A DNA stretch of 64,000 nucleotides from assembly GCF_900102375.1 (NCBI RefSeq), contig NZ_FNBO01000004.1:186001-250000 (forward strand). Direction: 5' to 3'. Below the pieces are notes generated by a model. The model was not told where the DNA came from, searched no databases, and worked only from the letters and a program-made list of their open reading frames with translations. The number at the start of each line of letters is the position of its first letter. Within the stretch, counting starts at the first letter, position 1. This DNA comes from Halorubrum xinjiangense. GTDB lineage: Archaea; Halobacteriota; Halobacteria; Halobacteriales; Haloferacaceae. Position numbers and translations under genes: made by a program. Positions 25,022 through 33,864 of this stretch are shown piece after piece.

Positions 25022-25723
25022 ATGTGGGACCGCTCGCGGGACGGCGACGCGCAGGAAGATCCAACCAGACGAACGGTTCTCGGCGGGACCGCCGCCGTCG
25101 CGGTCGGCGGGCTGACCGGCCTCGGCGCCCTCGCCGCGTCGAGCGAGCCGGCGGCTGCGGTCGAGGGCGACCCCGCGGCCTTCGAGGCGGGTGACGCTCC
25201 GACGGTCACGAGCAACGACGGTCGGATCGAATCGGTGTACCTCTCGCCCGCCCTCGAAGTGTCGTGGACCGACTTCTCCGAGGGCGTCGAGCGCGTGACG
25301 CTCTCGCTCGCCGTGGGGAGCGACGCCGGCGTCGACGAGGTGTATCGAGAGGCCCTGACCGCCGCGGACCCGGCCGCGACCCCCGGGGACGTCGCGTCGG
25401 TCGGGGCGCCGAGCGGCGACCGGTCGGGGGCCGTGTCGGACGCGCCGCCCGACTTCGACGCGGTCGACGGCGCGCTCGCCGCGCGGTTCGAGCGCGCGGA
25501 CGCGACCGCCCGCGGCGACGCCGTGACGAGCGAGACGCTCTCCGCGACCGACCTTCCTGGCGGCGAGACGAGGACGACGACGCTCGACGTGGTGTTTCGC
25601 GCGGACGTCGCCGGCGGTAGCGACGAGGCGACCGTCGTCCGCACGACGACCGTCGACCTGACGGTCGAGAACCCCGCTGGGGACGCGACCGCAGGCGGGT
25701 CGGTCGGGATCGACACCGCATGA
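25022..25723 (+). CDS. Tat-exported haloarchaeal protein, function unknown
   Basis: A 233-residue protein with a twin-arginine signal: TRRTVLGG at residues ~15-22, then an Ala/Gly/Leu hydrophobic region ending near the EPAAA stretch (~42). The mature part is Asp/Ala/Thr-rich and beta-strand-like, with IESVYLSPALEVSWTDF and TTTLDVVFRADV-type strands, resembling haloarchaeal secreted adhesin-like or pilus-associated domains, but no domain is recognised. It stands alone with its ATG 68 bp after the rtcB stop. Confidence 0.7.
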   Translation: MWDRSRDGDAQEDPTRRTVLGGTAAVAVGGLTGLGALAASSEPAAAVEGDPAAFEAGDAPTVTSNDGRIESVYLSPALEVSWTDFSEGVERVTLSLAVGSDAGVDEVYREALTAADPAATPGDVASVGAPSGDRSGAVSDAPPDFDAVDGALAARFERADATARGDAVTSETLSATDLPGGETRTTTLDVVFRADVAGGSDEATVVRTTTVDLTVENPAGDATAGGSVGIDTA

Positions 25724-25769
25724 TGCGGCGCCGAGGCGGTGCCGCGGCGTTAGCACTCCGCTCTCACCG

Positions 25770-26081
25770 TCAGCGCTCCCGCTTCGCCTCCCGACCGAGG
25801 TGGTCCTCGACGGCGTCGACCTTCTCGGCGGCGGTCCCGTCGCTCGTCCGCTTGTCGTCGATCTTGAGGACCGTCGAGACGCGGTCGCCGTCGACCGCGT
25901 CGTGGGCGGCCGCCGCGGCCGCGAACAGCGTCTCGGCGTCGTCGGCCTCGATGACGGTGCCCATCGGGTTCGTCTCGTAGCTCACGTCGAACTCGTCGAG
26001 CGCGGCGACGGCCTTCGCCACCTCCTCGGCCATGCTCCCCTCGATCACCGGGGCGACGCTCAACATCGCGATGGCTGTCAT
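25770..26081 (-). CDS. MTH1187-family thiamine-binding protein
   Basis: A 103-residue protein of the MTH1187/YkoF-like superfamily, a small ferredoxin-like fold that binds thiamine or related hydroxymethylpyrimidine ligands. The block ETNPMGTVIEAD and SMAEEVAKAVAALDE match the family pattern, and the size is typical. Convergent with the Tat protein gene. No thiamine-biosynthesis genes are adjacent. ATG at 26081. Confidence 0.82.
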   Translation of the reverse strand: MTAIAMLSVAPVIEGSMAEEVAKAVAALDEFDVSYETNPMGTVIEADDAETLFAAAAAAHDAVDGDRVSTVLKIDDKRTSDGTAAEKVDAVEDHLGREAKRER

Positions 26082-26158
26082 ACCTGAGCGTGCGCTGCGA
26101 GCTCACTTAAGGGGTCGCAGGGGGGTAGCCGCGCGCGAGAGAGCGGAGCCGAGCGACG

Positions 26159-27094
26159 CTATTCGAGCGCGTCGCGCAGGAAGGAGAGCTGGTGACCGAT
26201 CGCGCCCTCGAAGTCCGCGCCCAGCACCGAGAAGTGGTCCGCGGGCATGGTGACGACTGTCCCGCGCGAGAGGCGCTCGCCGGCGTCGACGACGGACTCG
26301 GCGTCGACAATGGCGTCGTCGGTGCCGGCCAGAAGCAGCGTCGGAGCGTCGATTTTGTCGAGCTGTGTCACGGGCCGATAGCCGACCAGGCCGAGCAGGG
26401 AGCGCGCCGGCGTCTCGTTGCGCCACGCCGACTCGCGGTCGACGAGGTCGATGTACTTCCGCTTCGTCCCCGGCTCCGTGATCGCCGCGCACTCCTCCGT
26501 CCCGCCGACGATGGGGACCGTGCGGCCGCGACCGATCCGGTGACCGAGCAGGTCGCGGAGGCCCGCGGCGCCGGAGCGGAGGAGGTACCGGCCGCCGCGC
26601 CGCAGGGAGACGGCGCGCCCGTCGAGCAACGGCACGAGCCCCACGACCGCGTCGACGTCGCGGCGCTCAGCGGCGAGCGTCAGGACGTGCCCGGCCGACA
26701 GCGACGCGCCCCAGAGCACGAGGTCGTCGCCGACGTCGTCGACGCGGTCCGCGCGGTCGATGGCGCCCTCGTACGCCGCGCGCTGGCGGGCGAGGTCGAC
26801 CGCCTGCGAGTCGCCGTCGGAGGCACCGAACTCCGGGTGGTCGAAGAGGAGGGCGGCGTAGCCCGCGTCCGCGAACCGCTCCGCGACGGCGGGGTAGCCG
26901 AAGCTCCGCTCCGCGCCGAGCCCGGGGGCCATCACGACGACCGGGGGGTTGTCCGCGTCGCCGCCGGGCAGGTACAGCGTCCCGCGGCAGGTCGCGCCGT
27001 CGACGTCGAACGCGACCGCGCGGGTGGCGAACCGCTCGCGGGCCGGGCGCGCGAGCCGACGCTGCGCGCGGTTGACCGGCTTGCGGCGGGTCAC
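26159..27094 (-). CDS. Alpha/beta hydrolase
   Basis: A 311-residue serine hydrolase of the dienelactone-hydrolase-like type. Nucleophile elbow is WGASLSAGHVL (GxSxS in place of GxSxG), acid Asp lies in LLLAGTDDAIVDAES, and the catalytic His in MPADHFSVLG. The oxyanion block MAPGLGAERSFGY precedes. The start is the GTG at 27094, whose GTGA overlaps the TGA stop of the upstream gene, so the pair is translationally coupled. A longer in-frame reading (to 27265) lies wholly inside the neighbour's gene and is rejected. Substrate unknown. Confidence 0.87.
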   Translation of the reverse strand: MTRRKPVNRAQRRLARPARERFATRAVAFDVDGATCRGTLYLPGGDADNPPVVVMAPGLGAERSFGYPAVAERFADAGYAALLFDHPEFGASDGDSQAVDLARQRAAYEGAIDRADRVDDVGDDLVLWGASLSAGHVLTLAAERRDVDAVVGLVPLLDGRAVSLRRGGRYLLRSGAAGLRDLLGHRIGRGRTVPIVGGTEECAAITEPGTKRKYIDLVDRESAWRNETPARSLLGLVGYRPVTQLDKIDAPTLLLAGTDDAIVDAESVVDAGERLSRGTVVTMPADHFSVLGADFEGAIGHQLSFLRDALE

Positions 27095-27513
27095 CGGTCG
27101 GCCTCCGCGTCGGTTTCGGTGGCGTCCGCCGCTTCGGATCCGTCGTCGAGTTCGTCTCCACCCTCGGTCTCGTGGCTGACCGTCTCCAGCACGCGGCTCG
27201 AGAACTCCGTCTCGGAGATCTCGTAGCGCATGAGCGCCTCGAACCACTCGCCCTCGGCGCGCCACGTGCCGAGGACGTCGCCGGGGGAGCGCACGACCGT
27301 ACCCTCAACGCGGACTGGGTCCCACTCGTCGGCCTCCGCGCGGTCGATGAGCGCGTTGAGCGCGCGCCCGATCTCGCCGCGGTGGATCTCGCGGCCGGGG
27401 AACGCGGTCATGTACGTCAGCTCCAGCGGCTCGCCCCCGTCGATCGACTCGACGCTGACGCCGTAGCTCCTGAGTTCCGGCTCCAGATCGGCCGTCCGCT
27501 CGTCGCCGGTCAT
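27091..27513 (-). CDS. Conserved haloarchaeal protein coupled to hydrolase
   Basis: A 140-residue acidic soluble protein starting MTGDERTADLEPEL. Mid-protein blocks YMTAFPGREIHRGEIGRALNALI, RVEGTVVRSPGDVLGTW and WFEALMRYEISETEFSSRVLET resemble a haloarchaeal family of unknown role. No metal or catalytic motif. The stop TGA overlaps the GTG of the hydrolase gene, so they form a two-gene operon. A TATA-like TTTATC about 25 bp upstream of the ATG at 27513 (minus strand) supports this start. Confidence 0.78.
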   Translation of the reverse strand: MTGDERTADLEPELRSYGVSVESIDGGEPLELTYMTAFPGREIHRGEIGRALNALIDRAEADEWDPVRVEGTVVRSPGDVLGTWRAEGEWFEALMRYEISETEFSSRVLETVSHETEGGDELDDGSEAADATETDAEADR

Positions 27514-27716
27514 ACCCGATCCGTCGGCGGGGCGGGATAAATCGGTACCGGCACGCGACGGCGTCGCCACTGGCGAGAAGTGGTCAGTCAGAAGCCGCGG
27601 ACGGGGGGCGACCGCCGAAGGGCGGTCGCGGTAGGTTGTCAGAGGCACACGATTGTCCCGCGCGGCCGGTCGACAATAATTCGTGGAGTGATATAAACGC
27701 TCGGGCCCGGGTATCA

Positions 27717-27722
27717 TTTATG
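27717..27722 (+). promoter_or_regulatory. TATA box of the DUF4013 gene
   Basis: TTTATG about 32 bp upstream of the ATG at 27749. A second AT-rich box, ATATAAAC, lies at 27691-27698. Confidence 0.5.
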
Positions 27723-27748
27723 CGGCTCCCGCTCCTGTGTCGAGTCAC

Positions 27749-28939
27749 ATGCTTACCGCGGCCGCGACGGCGCTGACCCGAACCGACGACACGGCCGGCG
27801 TCGTCCTCGTCGGCGGGTCCGTGACCCTGTTGGGGTGGGTCCTCACGCCGCTGTGGATCCTCGGCGTCCTCTTCGTCAGTCCGGCGGTCGCCGTCGCGGC
27901 CCCCGTCGCGCTCGCGCCCTCGCTCGTCGCGCGCGGCTACTTCGTCCGAGTGACGCGGAGCGCGATCCAGCCCAGCGACCCCGCCGGCGCACCGTCGCTT
28001 GTCGCCTGGGGGGAGCTGGTCAGGGACGGCCTCAAGTCGGCGCTGCTGTCGGCGGCGCTGCTCGCGCCGCTGGCGGGGGGCCTCGCGGTCGGCAGCGGCG
28101 CGGTCGCCGCGCTCGTCGCCGGTCCCGTCGATCCGGCGTCGACCGCGACCGCCGTCGAGTCGGCGCTGGGTCCGAACGGCCCGATCGCCGTCGCCGCGGT
28201 CGCCGCCGGCCTCGTCGCCGCGCTCGTCGGCGCGTACCTCCTCGCGTTCGCGTACGTCCGCCCCGCCGCGCTCGTCGCGTTCGCCGCGTCCGGGCGGCTC
28301 AGAGACGGACTGAATCCGCGGACGGTGGCCGACGTCGCCGCGACGGGCCCGTACGCGACCGGGTGGACGCTCGCGGTCGGGGCGCTCGCGGTCGGGTACG
28401 CCGTCGCGGCGCCGACAGCCCCGCTCGTGGTCGGCGTCGCGGTCGCCTTCCTCGCCCGCGTCGTCGCGCACGGGCTCTACGGGCGGGGCGCGGCGGGCGC
28501 GCTGCGAGAGGGTTCGACGCGGATCGCCGAGACGCGGACACCGGTCCGGACGGCTGGCGATTCCGCTCGCTCCGCGGACCGAACGGCTCGCCGCGCGGGC
28601 GCGACTCGCGGGGCAGACGCGACCGGTGGCGCCGGTGCGGCTCGGGAGGTCGGTCGCGCGCGCGCCGGCGTACCGACCCCCGTCGTGTCGGGCGACGGCG
28701 GGCGACCGCTGCGGAGCGAGCCGCCGGCCCCGGTTCAGGTCGGCCGCGGCGTTTCGGTCGACGACCGGGGCGACGCCGTCGAGGGGGGCGAGCGCAAGGG
28801 CGGAGGCGAGAGCGATCCGGCCGACGCGAGCGATCTAGCCGACACGAGCGATGCGGCTGACGCGACCGACGCGGCCGGCGACCCGACCGGCGGCTTCGAG
28901 TGGGGGCCGTCGCTCGCCGACGCGGAAGACAAGGGTTGA
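27749..28939 (+). CDS. DUF4013-type membrane protein with disordered tail
   Basis: A 396-residue protein. Residues ~15-245 hold about five to six membrane segments in the DUF4013 pattern ([57 protein letters not shown]). The last ~150 residues are hydrophilic, Ala/Gly/Arg then Asp/Ala/Ser-rich and apparently disordered, with an [18 protein letters not shown] repeat. The role of DUF4013 is unknown. The ATG at 27749 is preferred over GTG at 27737 because of the TATA spacing. It is followed by pelota 25 bp downstream, possibly on the same transcript. Confidence 0.82.
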   Translation: MLTAAATALTRTDDTAGVVLVGGSVTLLGWVLTPLWILGVLFVSPAVAVAAPVALAPSLVARGYFVRVTRSAIQPSDPAGAPSLVAWGELVRDGLKSALLSAALLAPLAGGLAVGSGAVAALVAGPVDPASTATAVESALGPNGPIAVAAVAAGLVAALVGAYLLAFAYVRPAALVAFAASGRLRDGLNPRTVADVAATGPYATGWTLAVGALAVGYAVAAPTAPLVVGVAVAFLARVVAHGLYGRGAAGALREGSTRIAETRTPVRTAGDSARSADRTARRAGATRGADATGGAGAAREVGRARAGVPTPVVSGDGGRPLRSEPPAPVQVGRGVSVDDRGDAVEGGERKGGGESDPADASDLADTSDAADATDAAGDPTGGFEWGPSLADAEDKG

Positions 28940-28964
28940 TACGGCCGCGAGCGAACGCTCGGGC

Positions 28965-30032
28965 ATGCGAATCTCCGAGCGGGGGTACGGCGAGGAGGGC
29001 CGGGAACGGCTCACGCTGGTCCCCGAGAACGTCGACGACCTCTGGCACCTCGCGCACGTCCTCGAGCCCGGGGACCTCGTCGAGGGCGACACCACCCGGC
29101 GGATCCAGCGGAACGACGACCAGATGCGGGACACCGGCGGGCAGCGCGAGCACATCTTCGTCACGCTGGAGGTCGAGGACGTCGAGTTCGCGCGGTTCGC
29201 CAACCGCCTCCGCGTCTCCGGGGTCATCGTCGGCTGCTCGCGGGAGGACCAGCTCAACGCTCACCACACGCTCAACGTCGAGGAGCACGACGAGATAACC
29301 GTCGAGAAGCACTTCAAGCCGGATCAGACGGAGCGGCTCGAAGAGGCGACCGAGGCCGCGGAGAACCCCGACGTGGCCATCGCGACCGTCGAGGAGGGCG
29401 CCGCCCACGTCCACACGGTCCAGCAGTACGGCACTGAGGAGTACGCCTCGTTCACGAAGCCGACCGGGAAAGGCGAGTTCTCGCGGCCGCGCGAGGAGCT
29501 GTTCGCCGAGCTGGGCGAGGCGCTCTCGCATCTCGACGCCGACGCCGTCATTCTGGCGGGGCCCGGGTTCACGAAGAACGACGCGCGCGACTACATCGAC
29601 GAGGAGTACCGGGACCTCTCGGATCAGATCACCACCGTCGACACCTCCGCGGCGGGCGACCGCGGCGTCCACGAGGTGCTCAAGCGCGGCGCGGTCGACG
29701 AGGTGCAAAAGGAGACCCGCATCTCGAAGGAGGCGAACCTCATCGACGAGCTGACCGAGAACATCGCGACAGAGGAGAAGGCGACGTACGGCCCGGACGA
29801 CACCGCCGAGGCCGCCGAGTTCGGCGCGGTCGAGACGCTGCTCGTCGTCGACGAGCGCCTCCGCACCGAGCGACAGGGCGACGGCGACTGGGACATCGAC
29901 GTCAACGAGGTGATCGAGTCGGTCGAGCGGCAGGGCGGCGACGTGGTCGTCTTCTCCTCGGAGTTCGCCCCAGGCGAGCAGCTCGCCAACCTCGGCGGCA
30001 TCGCCGCGATCTTACGCTACCGGCTCCAGTGA
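28965..30032 (+). CDS. pelA: mRNA surveillance protein pelota (aPelota)
   Basis: A 355-residue homologue of eukaryotic Dom34/Pelota. With aEF1-alpha as partner it recognises stalled ribosomes in no-go/nonstop decay. Three domains are visible: an Sm-like N-domain (~1-130: [31 protein letters not shown]), an eRF1-like central domain (~135-260: [32 protein letters not shown]) and a C-terminal domain (~265-355: [37 protein letters not shown]). As is normal for pelota, it lacks the GGQ of eRF1. Length is normal. Confidence 0.96.
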   Translation: MRISERGYGEEGRERLTLVPENVDDLWHLAHVLEPGDLVEGDTTRRIQRNDDQMRDTGGQREHIFVTLEVEDVEFARFANRLRVSGVIVGCSREDQLNAHHTLNVEEHDEITVEKHFKPDQTERLEEATEAAENPDVAIATVEEGAAHVHTVQQYGTEEYASFTKPTGKGEFSRPREELFAELGEALSHLDADAVILAGPGFTKNDARDYIDEEYRDLSDQITTVDTSAAGDRGVHEVLKRGAVDEVQKETRISKEANLIDELTENIATEEKATYGPDDTAEAAEFGAVETLLVVDERLRTERQGDGDWDIDVNEVIESVERQGGDVVVFSSEFAPGEQLANLGGIAAILRYRLQ

Positions 30033-30053
30033 GCGGCTGACAGTCAAAATTCG

Positions 30054-30395
30054 ATGGCGCGCGCCTCCGAGCGGCCGCCACCGGCGGCCGCGAGGAGCGC
30101 GTGCGAGGGAGTCGGTGGTCCGGAGCGAAGCGGAGGACCACCGACGAGGCTGGGGAGGTGTGAGGTGCTGTGCGGGGCGGGACTCGAAGGGGCAGACGGG
30201 AGGACGAAGCACGACGACGTAAGCACCGCAAGGAGCGAACGGAGTGAGCGACTGAGGAGCACAGCGAGTCGCGCGAGTCCTCCCGTCTGGGGCTTCGATG
30301 GTCATGTTCAACTCAGTGACCGCGTATCGTCAGGAGGCTGGGGCTTCGGCAGGCCCGGCCCACGGGCCGTCCGCAACGAAAGCAGTCATGTATAG
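30054..30395 (+). repeat. Structured intergenic element, copy D (core plus degenerate tail)
   Basis: The most diverged copy and the most informative. P1: 30057-30064 (GCGCGCGC) with 30097-30104 (GCGCGTGC), still eight pairs with one G-T. P2: 30111-30121 (GTCGGTGGTCC) with 30135-30145, differing from copy A at four positions that all remain paired. P3: 30193-30205 with 30277-30289 (CAGACGGGAGGAC), 13 pairs, again with changes on both strands. The outer strand CGAAG (A and others CAAAG) is matched by CTTCG (others CTTTG), and a second tail unit at 30338 also has CTTCG. Tail spacing is 51 rather than 57 bp. It lies between pelota and the gene at 30437. Confidence 0.82.
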
Positions 30396-30436
30396 CGGCC
30401 GTGACCTTATCAGAGCGCGTCGCCAACCTCTCATCG

Positions 30437-31015
30437 ATGGCGGACCGATCCGGCGGTGACGAGACCGTCTCGGCGACCCCCGATCGCGAATGCGCCGACG
30501 ACATCGACGGCGATCCGACCCCGGACGACGCCGACCCGCTCCCCGACGAGCTCGACGACGCGGGCGTCGACGACGAGGTGAAGCGCCGGCTCCGCGAGGC
30601 GTACCTCAACGACGAGGAGAACGCGCTGATCGTCACCCGGGTGCGCTCCGTCGGCGACCGCGTCGCCGTCGAGATGCGCCCGCCGCACGGCGACGCCACC
30701 CACACCGAGCGGTTCGACGCGCCCCGCGACGGCTCGCTTCAGGAGTCGGAGGCGTTCCTCGACTTCTTGGAGGCCGCGGGCGTCTCGCCGCTTGACGTCG
30801 ACGAACTCGTCGGCGCTCGCGTCCCCGCGACGTACGATCCGGAGACGGGGTGGCGGGTCGACGCGGCGTACCGCGGCGAGTCGGGATCGGCGGCCGAGAA
30901 CCGGTTCGCGGCGGCCCGCGAGTGGCTGTGGACCTACCGGGCGTGGCTGCTCGCCGCGCTGCTCGTCGGCGGCGAGTTGGCGTTCGTCGCCGTGATCATT
31001 CTGGTGTACGGCTGA
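30437..31015 (+). CDS. Haloarchaeal protein with C-terminal membrane helix, unknown
   Basis: A 192-residue protein. The first ~60 residues are very acidic and probably disordered; the middle (EVKRRLREAYLNDEENALIVTRVRS, FLDFLEAAGVSPLDVDELVGARVPATYD) is a compact soluble domain; residues ~165-190 are a single transmembrane helix near the C-terminus (WLLAALLVGGELAFVAVI). A tail-anchored protein facing the cytoplasm is likely. A TATA-like CTTATC at 30405-30410 lies ~30 bp upstream of the ATG at 30437; the GTG at 30401 overlaps that box and is rejected. Family not recognised. Confidence 0.72.
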   Translation: MADRSGGDETVSATPDRECADDIDGDPTPDDADPLPDELDDAGVDDEVKRRLREAYLNDEENALIVTRVRSVGDRVAVEMRPPHGDATHTERFDAPRDGSLQESEAFLDFLEAAGVSPLDVDELVGARVPATYDPETGWRVDAAYRGESGSAAENRFAAAREWLWTYRAWLLAALLVGGELAFVAVIILVYG

Positions 31016-31079
31016 CCCTTGGAGGCGTCCGTCGGGCCGGGTCCAAGACGGTCCGGAACAGGAGCGACGCGAGAACCGA

Positions 31080-32873
31080 CTACTTCCCCCAGAACGGGTC
31101 CCGCTTGCGTCGCGTGTCGAGGTAGCCCTGAAGCGCCTCGCGCTCGTCGGCGGTGATCTCCTCTTTTAACTCCTGCTCTAAGATCTTCGCGTGCTTCTCG
31201 GGCACTTCGGTCCAGAGCGTGTCGCCCTCCTCGATGTCGCGGCCGACGGTCGGCCCGTCGATGGCGATGCTGACGCGCTCGCCGGACCGCGCCTCGTCGA
31301 CGTCGTCGCCCTGCTTTTGAATGCCGGAGAGGCCGCCGACGCGCTCGAACTCGTTGCCCTCGAAGTAGCCGACGTTGCGGTTGTTCTGGAGCGTGCCGGA
31401 GATTATTTCGACGCCGACGACCGCGGGGTCGTTCTGCCGGAACGTGTGGTCGGGGAGGATGCGGAAGCGGGCCGGGCGCACCACCTTGTCTAACACCGTC
31501 TCCTGTTGCGCGCGCTGCTTCTCCTCGACGTAGCGCTCGTAGTCCTCGACCAGCTGGTAGATGACCTCGTTTTTGAACAGCTTCACGTCCGCGTTCTCTA
31601 AGTCCGGCTCCGCGTTCTGGAGGAGGTCGACGTTGAACCCGAGGATGGCCTTGTGTTCGTCCTGGTTCGCGGTCTCCGCGACGGCGATATCTCGCGGCGC
31701 GATGTCGCCGACCTCGGCGCGCAGGATGGGGACCTCGGCCTCGCGGAGGGCGTTCGCCATCGCCTCCAGCGAGCCGAGGGTGTCCGCCTTGACGACGACG
31801 CCGTTGTCGGCCGTCTCGACCTCGATCTCCGCGAGCTCCGCTTTCACCTCCTCGACGACCTCCGCCTCCGGGCGGTCGCGGACGACCCGAACGGGCGCGC
31901 CCGCCATCGCCTGATCGAGGTCGGGCGCGGCGATCTTCACGCCGGCCGCGGCGCCGATCTCGCCGACCTTCTCGAACTGCTTCTCCGTGCGGATCTCCGC
32001 GAGCGGCCGCGGGCGGAGCAGCGCGCGGATCTCGGTGACGATCGGCTCGTTCTGCCCGCCGACCACGATCGTGTCCCCGTTGCGGATCACGCCGTCGTAG
32101 ACGACGGTGTCGACGGTGGCGCCGAACCCGCGCTCGTCTTTCACCTCGAGGACCGTCCCCTCGCCGGGCCCCGTGACGTCGATGGCCATCTCCTCTTTCA
32201 TGAACCGCTGGGAGAGGCCCATCAGGACGGTGAGGAGGTCCGGGACGCCCTCGCCGGTGAGCGCCGACAGGGGGACGACGCCGATGTTCTTCTGGAAGTC
32301 CTGGACGCGCCAGTAGAGGTCGGCGGAGAAGCCGGCGTCCGACAGCTGGCCGATGATCTCGTAGAGGTTCTCGTCGAGCATCGACTTCGCCCGCTCGGAC
32401 TGCGCCTCCATGCTCCGCTGGATCGGCTCGCCGTCCTGCGGGTTCCAGCCGGGCGTCGTGTCGACCTTGTTGGCCGCGACGACGAAGGGGGTTCCCGTCC
32501 GCCGGAGGATGTCTATCGCCTCCTCCGTCTGCGGCTGGAACCCGTCGTTGACGTCGACGACGAGCACCGCGATGTCGGCGAGCGCGCCGCCGCGGGCGCG
32601 CAGCGTCGAGAAGGAGTGGTGCCCCGGCGTGTCGATGAAAAGCAGGCCGGGGAGATCGAAGTCCGACGGGTCGATCAGCTCGCCCGCCATCCCGGAGATG
32701 GTGTCGAGCGGAATGTCCGTCGCCCCGATGTGTTGGGTGATCGCGCCGGCCTCGCCCTCGCTGACGGCGGAGCCGCGGATCGTGTCGAGCAGGCTCGTCT
32801 TGCCGTGGTCGACGTGGCCCAGCACGGCGACGATGGGCGTTCGCAGGGTGTCCGCGTGTGTGTGGTCGGTCAT
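31080..32873 (-). CDS. infB: Translation initiation factor IF-2 (aIF5B)
   Basis: A 597-residue GTPase that joins ribosomal subunits and positions initiator tRNA. G1 is [12 protein letters not shown] at residues ~19-30, G2/G3 are QHIGATDIP and [13 protein letters not shown]4 is NKVD ([12 protein letters not shown]). Domain II, III and the C-terminal domain IV follow ([35 protein letters not shown]). Archaeal IF-2 is close to eukaryotic eIF5B and lacks the long bacterial N-terminus. Length is normal and there is no intein. ATG at 32873. The gene is convergent with the small membrane protein at 30437. Confidence 0.96.
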   Translation of the reverse strand: MTDHTHADTLRTPIVAVLGHVDHGKTSLLDTIRGSAVSEGEAGAITQHIGATDIPLDTISGMAGELIDPSDFDLPGLLFIDTPGHHSFSTLRARGGALADIAVLVVDVNDGFQPQTEEAIDILRRTGTPFVVAANKVDTTPGWNPQDGEPIQRSMEAQSERAKSMLDENLYEIIGQLSDAGFSADLYWRVQDFQKNIGVVPLSALTGEGVPDLLTVLMGLSQRFMKEEMAIDVTGPGEGTVLEVKDERGFGATVDTVVYDGVIRNGDTIVVGGQNEPIVTEIRALLRPRPLAEIRTEKQFEKVGEIGAAAGVKIAAPDLDQAMAGAPVRVVRDRPEAEVVEEVKAELAEIEVETADNGVVVKADTLGSLEAMANALREAEVPILRAEVGDIAPRDIAVAETANQDEHKAILGFNVDLLQNAEPDLENADVKLFKNEVIYQLVEDYERYVEEKQRAQQETVLDKVVRPARFRILPDHTFRQNDPAVVGVEIISGTLQNNRNVGYFEGNEFERVGGLSGIQKQGDDVDEARSGERVSIAIDGPTVGRDIEEGDTLWTEVPEKHAKILEQELKEEITADEREALQGYLDTRRKRDPFWGK

Positions 32874-33065
32874 ATGTGATCGCCCCGAGAAGGTTATACC
32901 GTCCGTTCCGCCGGGCGTCAGTTAAGCCTTTCAAAATGCCGCGACGAACCGGAACGTCGAGAGCGCGGCTGCGTCCGTCGCCCTCCGGTGACGAACGCGC
33001 GGCCGCGTCCGTCGCCCGTCCGACGCCCCGTGGCGTTTAATACCGTCGCCCGGGACCGTGGGGGT

Positions 33066-33311
33066 ATGGTCGACATCCTCGCGGAGAACCTCTCCGGGAA
33101 GGCGGTGATGAGCTCCGACGGCACCGAACTCGGAGACCTGTACAACATCACGATGAACCTCGAGTCCGGGGAGCTGAACCACCTCCTCGTCAGCCCGCAC
33201 GAGCAGCTCAGGGCCGAACGCGTCGACTTCGAGTTCGACGAGATGGGTCGGCTCCGAGTCCCGGTCGCGAACGTCCAGGCGGTGAAAGACTACATCGTCG
33301 TCGCCCGCTGA
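33066..33311 (+). CDS. PRC-barrel domain protein
   Basis: An 81-residue protein that is a single PRC-barrel domain: LAENLSGKAVMSSDGTELGDLYNITMNLESGEL, ending RLRVPVANVQAVKDYIVVAR. In archaea these small barrels occur next to RNA-processing genes and in some euryarchaea belong to CdpB-type cell-division partners; here the stop codon overlaps the start of NOB1 by one base (TGATG), so the two are translationally coupled and probably act in ribosome or RNA maturation. The ATG at 33066 is chosen; an earlier in-frame ATG-less reading would enter the infB-side intergenic DNA. Confidence 0.85.
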   Translation: MVDILAENLSGKAVMSSDGTELGDLYNITMNLESGELNHLLVSPHEQLRAERVDFEFDEMGRLRVPVANVQAVKDYIVVAR

Positions 33312-33769
33312 TGCAAGTCCTCGACTCGTCCGCGTTCATCCACGAATACACGACAGACGACGACGTGGTCTCCATCCCGGCGGTCCACGACGAACTCACC
33401 GGCGAGGTGGCCCTCCGCTTCGACGCGATGGAGGGCTCTGGGATGACCGTCCACGTCCCCGCGCCGGAGGCGGTCGACCGGGTCCGCCGCGCCGCGAAGG
33501 GCTCGGGCGACGCCGCGGAGCTGTCCGACACCGACATCCGGCTGATCGCGACCGCCTTAGAGCTCCACGCGACGCTCGTCACCGACGACTACGCGATGCA
33601 GAACGTCGCCGAGCGGCTGGACCTCCCGGTCGAGGCCATCGCCCGCGACGGTATCTCCGAGGAGCGGGAGTGGCGCTTCCAGTGTGTCGGCTGTAACCGC
33701 ACCTTCGACGAGAACAAGGAGCGCTGCCCGATCTGCGGGAGCGACCTCACGCGGAAGAACCCTGCCTGA
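33311..33769 (+). CDS. NOB1-family endoribonuclease (PIN domain plus zinc ribbon)
   Basis: A 152-residue homologue of Nob1, which cuts the 3' end of pre-16S rRNA. The PIN domain has acidic metal ligands at Asp5 (VLDSSAF), Glu/Asp in the middle (LSDTDIRLIATAL, residues 71-83) and TDDY at 91-94. The C-terminal zinc ribbon has Cys125, Cys128, Cys139 and Cys142 (CVGC...CPIC). This two-domain layout is typical of archaeal NOB1. It overlaps the PRC-barrel gene by one base. Confidence 0.92.
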   Translation: MQVLDSSAFIHEYTTDDDVVSIPAVHDELTGEVALRFDAMEGSGMTVHVPAPEAVDRVRRAAKGSGDAAELSDTDIRLIATALELHATLVTDDYAMQNVAERLDLPVEAIARDGISEEREWRFQCVGCNRTFDENKERCPICGSDLTRKNPA

Positions 33770-33864
33770 CCGCGTCCGCGACGCTTTCTGCGAAACGCGA
33801 ACCCGCATGCTGGCGATTCGCACGCCACCGACCGATTGAACAGGCGCCCCGCAGACCCTTCGGC

